A DNA stretch of 64,000 nucleotides, from positions 1 to 64,000 of the forward strand of contig NZ_FOJG01000003.1 in the NCBI RefSeq assembly GCF_900110835.1, given 5' to 3'. This document shows positions 60,979 through 64,000 of the stretch, piece by piece. Within the stretch, counting starts at the first letter, position 1. Each line of letters opens with the position of its first letter. The notes beneath the pieces were generated by a model. The model saw nothing but the letters and a program-made list of their open reading frames with translations. It was not told where the DNA came from and made no database searches. Both the position numbers and the translations under genes were made by a program. This stretch comes from Chitinophaga arvensicola (GTDB lineage: Bacteria; Bacteroidota; Bacteroidia; Chitinophagales; Chitinophagaceae).

Positions 60979-61158
60979 TTAATGTTTCTTATGTTTGGAG
61001 GCTTTGGTGTCTTTGCTGTTGTGCGTAGTCCCCTCTCCTTTGTCGTCCTGCTCTTCATTTTTCCGGCTGTCCAGGTTATCCCTGATTTCCGGCCTTGGTA
61101 AATTAGAAAAGGATTGTTGCTTGCTCTGTCTGGTATTCTCATTTCTGGTGCCTTTCAT
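60979..61158 (-). CDS. Small charged protein (59 residues), unknown
   Basis: A 59-codon frame from ATG 61158 to TAA 60979, ending just before a strong leftward terminator. The product (MKGTRNENTRQSKQQSFSNL then a polar Asp/Glu/Lys/Ser-rich rest ending SKHKKH) is hydrophilic, with no Cys, signal peptide or membrane segment, and is probably disordered. The tight coupling of stop codon and terminator is the main support. A longer frame on the same strand (60906-61142) overlaps it in another register and runs through the terminator, so it is rejected. Confidence 0.6.
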   Translation of the reverse strand: MKGTRNENTRQSKQQSFSNLPRPEIRDNLDSRKNEEQDDKGEGTTHNSKDTKASKHKKH

Positions 61159-61434
61159 AAGATAAAATTTTGGTGAACAATAGTAATAGTTTCCACAAAA
61201 GCAGTGCCTCTCTGCGATGCGCCGTCAGCCGGGCGATAATTTGGGATAATGTACCTGCTATTCCACTGATTGGCGTACAATATCCACAACAAAAAACGCT
61301 GTGGCAACAAGGTTTCCGTTGTTTTAAACCATAGTAACTATGCTATCTTCAATGTCTTATAAAGGAAACTACTCAGCCGCAGTAAACAGTGCATGATATC
61401 TGCTTATATCACTATGAACTTAAATCATATTTTT

Positions 61435-61665
61435 ATGAAAAACCTTCCAGCTACCATCGGACTAATGGGAATTCTTACCCTCTTTATTTTCTTTAAGGGT
61501 AATCCTGATCAGGCGCTGCAGGCAGCACCGGTGAAGAGTAATCAGATTGAAGTATTTGCACAGGACACATTTCCTCCTAAACCAATAGATACCGTCATGA
61601 AGCATCATAAGAAAGACAGGAAGAAGGGGGATACTTCATGGCCTCGTAAAGACACGGTGAAATAA
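61435..61665 (+). CDS. Small exported or membrane-anchored protein, unknown
   Basis: Three in-frame ATGs exist (61393, 61414, 61435); the last gives a clean N-terminal hydrophobic segment (MKNLPATIGLMGILTLFIFF) and 76 residues. The rest is polar and basic (HHKKDRKKGDTSWPRKD near the end). It may be a single-span membrane protein or secreted peptide. No family is recognised. It ends before a strong terminator. Confidence 0.55.
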   Translation: MKNLPATIGLMGILTLFIFFKGNPDQALQAAPVKSNQIEVFAQDTFPPKPIDTVMKHHKKDRKKGDTSWPRKDTVK

Positions 61666-61686
61666 GGATGATTCCTTTGTGAGATG

Positions 61687-61722
61687 GGTCCTGATGAGCG
61701 AAACGCCCGTCAGGACCTTTTT
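61687..61722 (+). terminator. Intrinsic terminator of the small exported protein gene
   Basis: GGTCCTGA pairs with TCAGGACC, with an imperfect inner stem (GCG/CGC), and TTTTT follows. Confidence 0.88.
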
Positions 61723-61723
61723 G

Positions 61724-62587
61724 TTATCGTTCGAGTGTGCCGAATAAACCATTTTTATAATCCAGCATGGCCTGATCCACTTCTTCTGTTGTGTTCATCA
61801 CGAAGTTATCTTTTGCCGCTACCGGTTCATCGATAGGTTCCGCGCAAAGGTATAACAGGCGGGTATTTTCGAGGGCGGAGATGTGCACATCGGCAGCTGC
61901 ATCTTCTTTATCAAACACCACCAGGTGATACCCTTCCACCTCCGTACCATTCACTTTTATTTTTCCATCCACGACATAGAGCAACGTCCAGTATCCCCGT
62001 GTAGCCGTGAGCGTTACTTCACTGTTGGCATCTACCTGTCCCCAGATAGCGGTGATAGGCGTAAAATTTTGTAACGGTCCTTTCTGCCCCTCGTATTCGC
62101 CGCCCACCAGGGTGAGGTGTACGCCAGGCTGTTGGGATACCGGTGGCATTTCAGCACCTTTAATATACTGGTACCACGGTGCTTCTGCTTTATGTGCAGC
62201 GGGTACGTTGAACCACAATTGCAGCAACTCGTAATTACCCCCGTTTTTCAGAAATTCTTCTGACGGACCTTCACTATGAAGAATGCCTTTGCCTGCAAAC
62301 ATCCACTGTACATCTCCTGCGGTAACGGTCATGGCGTTGCCGGCGTTATCGCGGTGATAGCCCTGGCCCTGCAGCATAAAGGTAACCGGTGCAAAGCCAC
62401 GGTGCGGATGCGGATGGAGCCTGTCTTCCGGCGACCCTGCCGGGAAATATTTAGCCGGCATATGGTGCAACACGATAAAAGGATTGGCAAACCGGAACTG
62501 CGTGGTGGGCAAAGATTGCCGCACTACCTCGGTATCGGTAATGTGTTTTTCACGTCCTTCCAGCACGTGCAATATTTTCTTCTCCAT
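61724..62587 (-). CDS. Pirin family protein
   Basis: A 287-residue bicupin. The metal ligands of pirin are present: H60 and H62 in HPHPHRGF, and H104 and E106 in GILHSEGPSE. FANPFIVLHHMPAKYFPAG starts the first cupin; the second cupin begins around 160. Bacterial pirins include quercetin dioxygenases and regulators of pyruvate metabolism; which applies is not evident. Transcribed leftward after the CorC/HlyC-type gene, 12 bases apart, and probably in one unit. Confidence 0.92.
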   Translation of the reverse strand: MEKKILHVLEGREKHITDTEVVRQSLPTTQFRFANPFIVLHHMPAKYFPAGSPEDRLHPHPHRGFAPVTFMLQGQGYHRDNAGNAMTVTAGDVQWMFAGKGILHSEGPSEEFLKNGGNYELLQLWFNVPAAHKAEAPWYQYIKGAEMPPVSQQPGVHLTLVGGEYEGQKGPLQNFTPITAIWGQVDANSEVTLTATRGYWTLLYVVDGKIKVNGTEVEGYHLVVFDKEDAAADVHISALENTRLLYLCAEPIDEPVAAKDNFVMNTTEEVDQAMLDYKNGLFGTLER

Positions 62588-62599
62588 AAAAAAAATGAT

Positions 62600-63889
62600 T
62601 TATCGGATCAGTTTCAACCGGGCTTTTTCCACGGAACTACGGAACATTTTCAGGATCAGCACCTCATAATTTTCGATGATGATCACCTCTCCTTCCCTTG
62701 GGATATTTCCGTGGATATAATTGATTAAACCGGAAAGGGTTTCATAATGTTCACTTTCAGGCAGCGGGTAGGGTAATAATTCATTGATATCTGCCAGGAA
62801 TTCGTGTGCATCTACAATGAAATTATCATCTTTCTGTTCCACGATCGGGGATTCGTGGTCGTGTTCGTCCTGGATATCTCCCACCAGTTCTTCCAGGATA
62901 TCTTCCATGGTAACGATACCTTCTGTATCGCCAAACTCGTTGGTAACAACGGCCATTTGCAGGCGTTGTCCCTGGAAAGTACGCAGCAGGTCCTTTATTT
63001 TCATACTGTCCGGTACATAAAATACCGGTTTCATAATGTCTTTGATATTGTGCAGGGTCTTTTCGTGCATGCCCTTTACCACATCCTTGGTGTATACCAC
63101 GCCTTTCAGCTCATCGAGCGAACCGCTGGACACGGGATAACGGGAGTAGCCATCTTTGATCACCTGGTCTATCAGCTCTTCCAGCGGCAGGTTGATATCG
63201 AGGGAAGAAATATCTTTCCGGTGCGTGAGGATCTCCTTCACGCGGCTGTCGTCAAATTCAAATACATTCTGGATCAGCTCCCGTTCTGTTTCTTCGATAG
63301 CGCCGCCTTCCTGGCTTTCGGAGATGATCAGTTTGAGTTCTTCTTCTGAGTGAATCTCAGATTCCCCGGCGGGTGTAATCCCGATCAGTCGCAGGATACT
63401 GTTGGCCAGGCCATTGAGCAACCAGATAAACGGCCGGAAGATCACGAAGAGCGCCCGCAGCGGGATGGCTACGGCCAGCGTGGTAGGTAACGGTTTGCGG
63501 ATGGCCATGGATTTGGGGGCCAGTTCTCCGAAAACGATATGCAAAATGGTAATAATCGTAAATGCTACCGCCACTGCGATCACATGTACAGCGGCGGGTG
63601 CAAGGCTGATACCCAGCGGTGCCATGATCTGTAATACGATGGAAGTCATCACGGACTCACCCACCCAGCCAAGGCCCAGTGAGGCCAGGGTAATGCCCAG
63701 CTGTGTGGCGGCCAGGTAACCATCGAGGTTACTCAGAATGCTCTTAGCCGCTGCAGTGGCTCTTTTACCAGCCACGCCTCCTTTACTGTTGATTTGAGAA
63801 GAACGTACTTTAACAATGGCAAATTCTGCCGCAACAAAGAATCCGTTTAATAGCACTAAAATAATTGTCCAGAAGAGTTGCCAAAGCAT
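62600..63889 (-). CDS. CorC/HlyC-family (DUF21-CBS) membrane protein
   Basis: A 429-residue protein. The DUF21/CNNM membrane domain (1-185) starts LFWTIILVLLNGFFVAAEFAIVKVR and contains QLGITLASLGLGWVGE and HIVFGELAPKSMAIRKP, the signature of the family. A helical stretch (EEELKLIISESQEGGAIEETE), two CBS motifs (VKEILTHRKDISSLD; VFYVPDSMKIKDLLRTF), and the CorC_HlyC domain with TEGIVTMEDILEELVGDIQDEHD follow. It likely transports or regulates Mg2+ or Co2+ and is not a haemolysin. A TATATTTG box lies about 27 bases upstream on the leftward strand. Confidence 0.92.
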   Translation of the reverse strand: MLWQLFWTIILVLLNGFFVAAEFAIVKVRSSQINSKGGVAGKRATAAAKSILSNLDGYLAATQLGITLASLGLGWVGESVMTSIVLQIMAPLGISLAPAAVHVIAVAVAFTIITILHIVFGELAPKSMAIRKPLPTTLAVAIPLRALFVIFRPFIWLLNGLANSILRLIGITPAGESEIHSEEELKLIISESQEGGAIEETERELIQNVFEFDDSRVKEILTHRKDISSLDINLPLEELIDQVIKDGYSRYPVSSGSLDELKGVVYTKDVVKGMHEKTLHNIKDIMKPVFYVPDSMKIKDLLRTFQGQRLQMAVVTNEFGDTEGIVTMEDILEELVGDIQDEHDHESPIVEQKDDNFIVDAHEFLADINELLPYPLPESEHYETLSGLINYIHGNIPREGEVIIIENYEVLILKMFRSSVEKARLKLIR

Positions 63890-64000
63890 GTAGTTGGTAA
63901 ATTGGTTCGCAACCCCAAATATAGGTAAATCAATTTTTATACGTTCGGGTATTTTGAAGAACGCGGCATTATGGATTAAATAATATTATATATAGAGAGA

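Noticed and set aside
60906..61142. 78-codon leftward frame
   Set aside because: It runs through a strong terminator and overlaps the better-supported 59-codon gene.
1..64000. CRISPR array, IS element, prophage or integron
   Set aside because: No regularly spaced repeats, transposase, recombinase or phage structural gene was seen anywhere in the window.

Overview
The window reads as chromosome of a Bacteroidota bacterium, most likely a Chitinophaga-like member of the Chitinophagaceae. Supporting signs are the promoter form (TTTG or TTG, 19 bases, TAnnTTTG) before the tRNA and the suf operon, a tRNA without encoded CCA, many SPI/SPII-exported proteins, glycoside hydrolases of families 20 and 29, a DUF6089-type outer-membrane barrel, and a SufABCDSE system. 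No transposase, integrase, phage gene or CRISPR array was seen. The genus is an inference from gene content.

Left part (1-14.3 kb). A cut-off F5/8-type lipoprotein gene and an orphan OmpR-type regulator are followed by a dense leftward block: spondin-domain lipoprotein, outer-membrane barrel, two YHS proteins, DoxX, DinB-like, a fused NRDE/ATP-grasp protein and LysE. The last four overlap one another. Divergent from the block lies a two-component locus whose regulator has lost its middle by an in-frame deletion while its kinase is intact. Beside it are two more damaged genes: a secreted HEIGH metalloprotease with an in-frame TGA, and a frameshifted remnant of a TlpA-like thioredoxin. An S41 peptidase and tRNA-Leu(CAA) close this part.

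Middle (14.4-40.6 kb). Mostly housekeeping and surface genes: a lysine-forming saccharopine dehydrogenase-like enzyme, TrmN6, a GH29 fucosidase, TsaD, a MacB-type permease, RF3, small exported proteins including a Pro-rich and an Arg/Tyr-rich one, a DUF6089 barrel, DsrE-like, AraC/GyrI regulator, GH20-like enzyme and an AI-2E family exporter. A five-gene leftward operon (response regulator, kinase, TolC, membrane-fusion protein, HME-RND pump) looks like a metal-responsive efflux system. Two GNATs, an EamA protein and an acyl-CoA dehydrogenase-like flavoprotein follow.

Right part (40.6-64 kb). A SufR-like Cys-rich repressor diverges from the operon FMN reductase-sufA-sufB-sufC-sufD-sufS-sufE-sufT-like, which ends in a strong terminator. 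Next comes the most interesting block, 48.1-58.6 kb: SWIM zinc finger, DUF5691, MoxR AAA+ ATPase, then (after an AT-rich, repeat-bearing 321-base gap) DUF5682, vWA/CoxE-like and DUF4132. It resembles, from memory, the uncharacterised yehI-yehQ region of E. coli and the wider MoxR-vWA systems. Its DUF5682 member has two GxxH motifs like TIKI/TraB-type metalloproteases. The window ends with a GH20 hexosaminidase, a PliI-like lysozyme-inhibitor lipoprotein, two small proteins, a pirin and a CorC/HlyC-type membrane protein.
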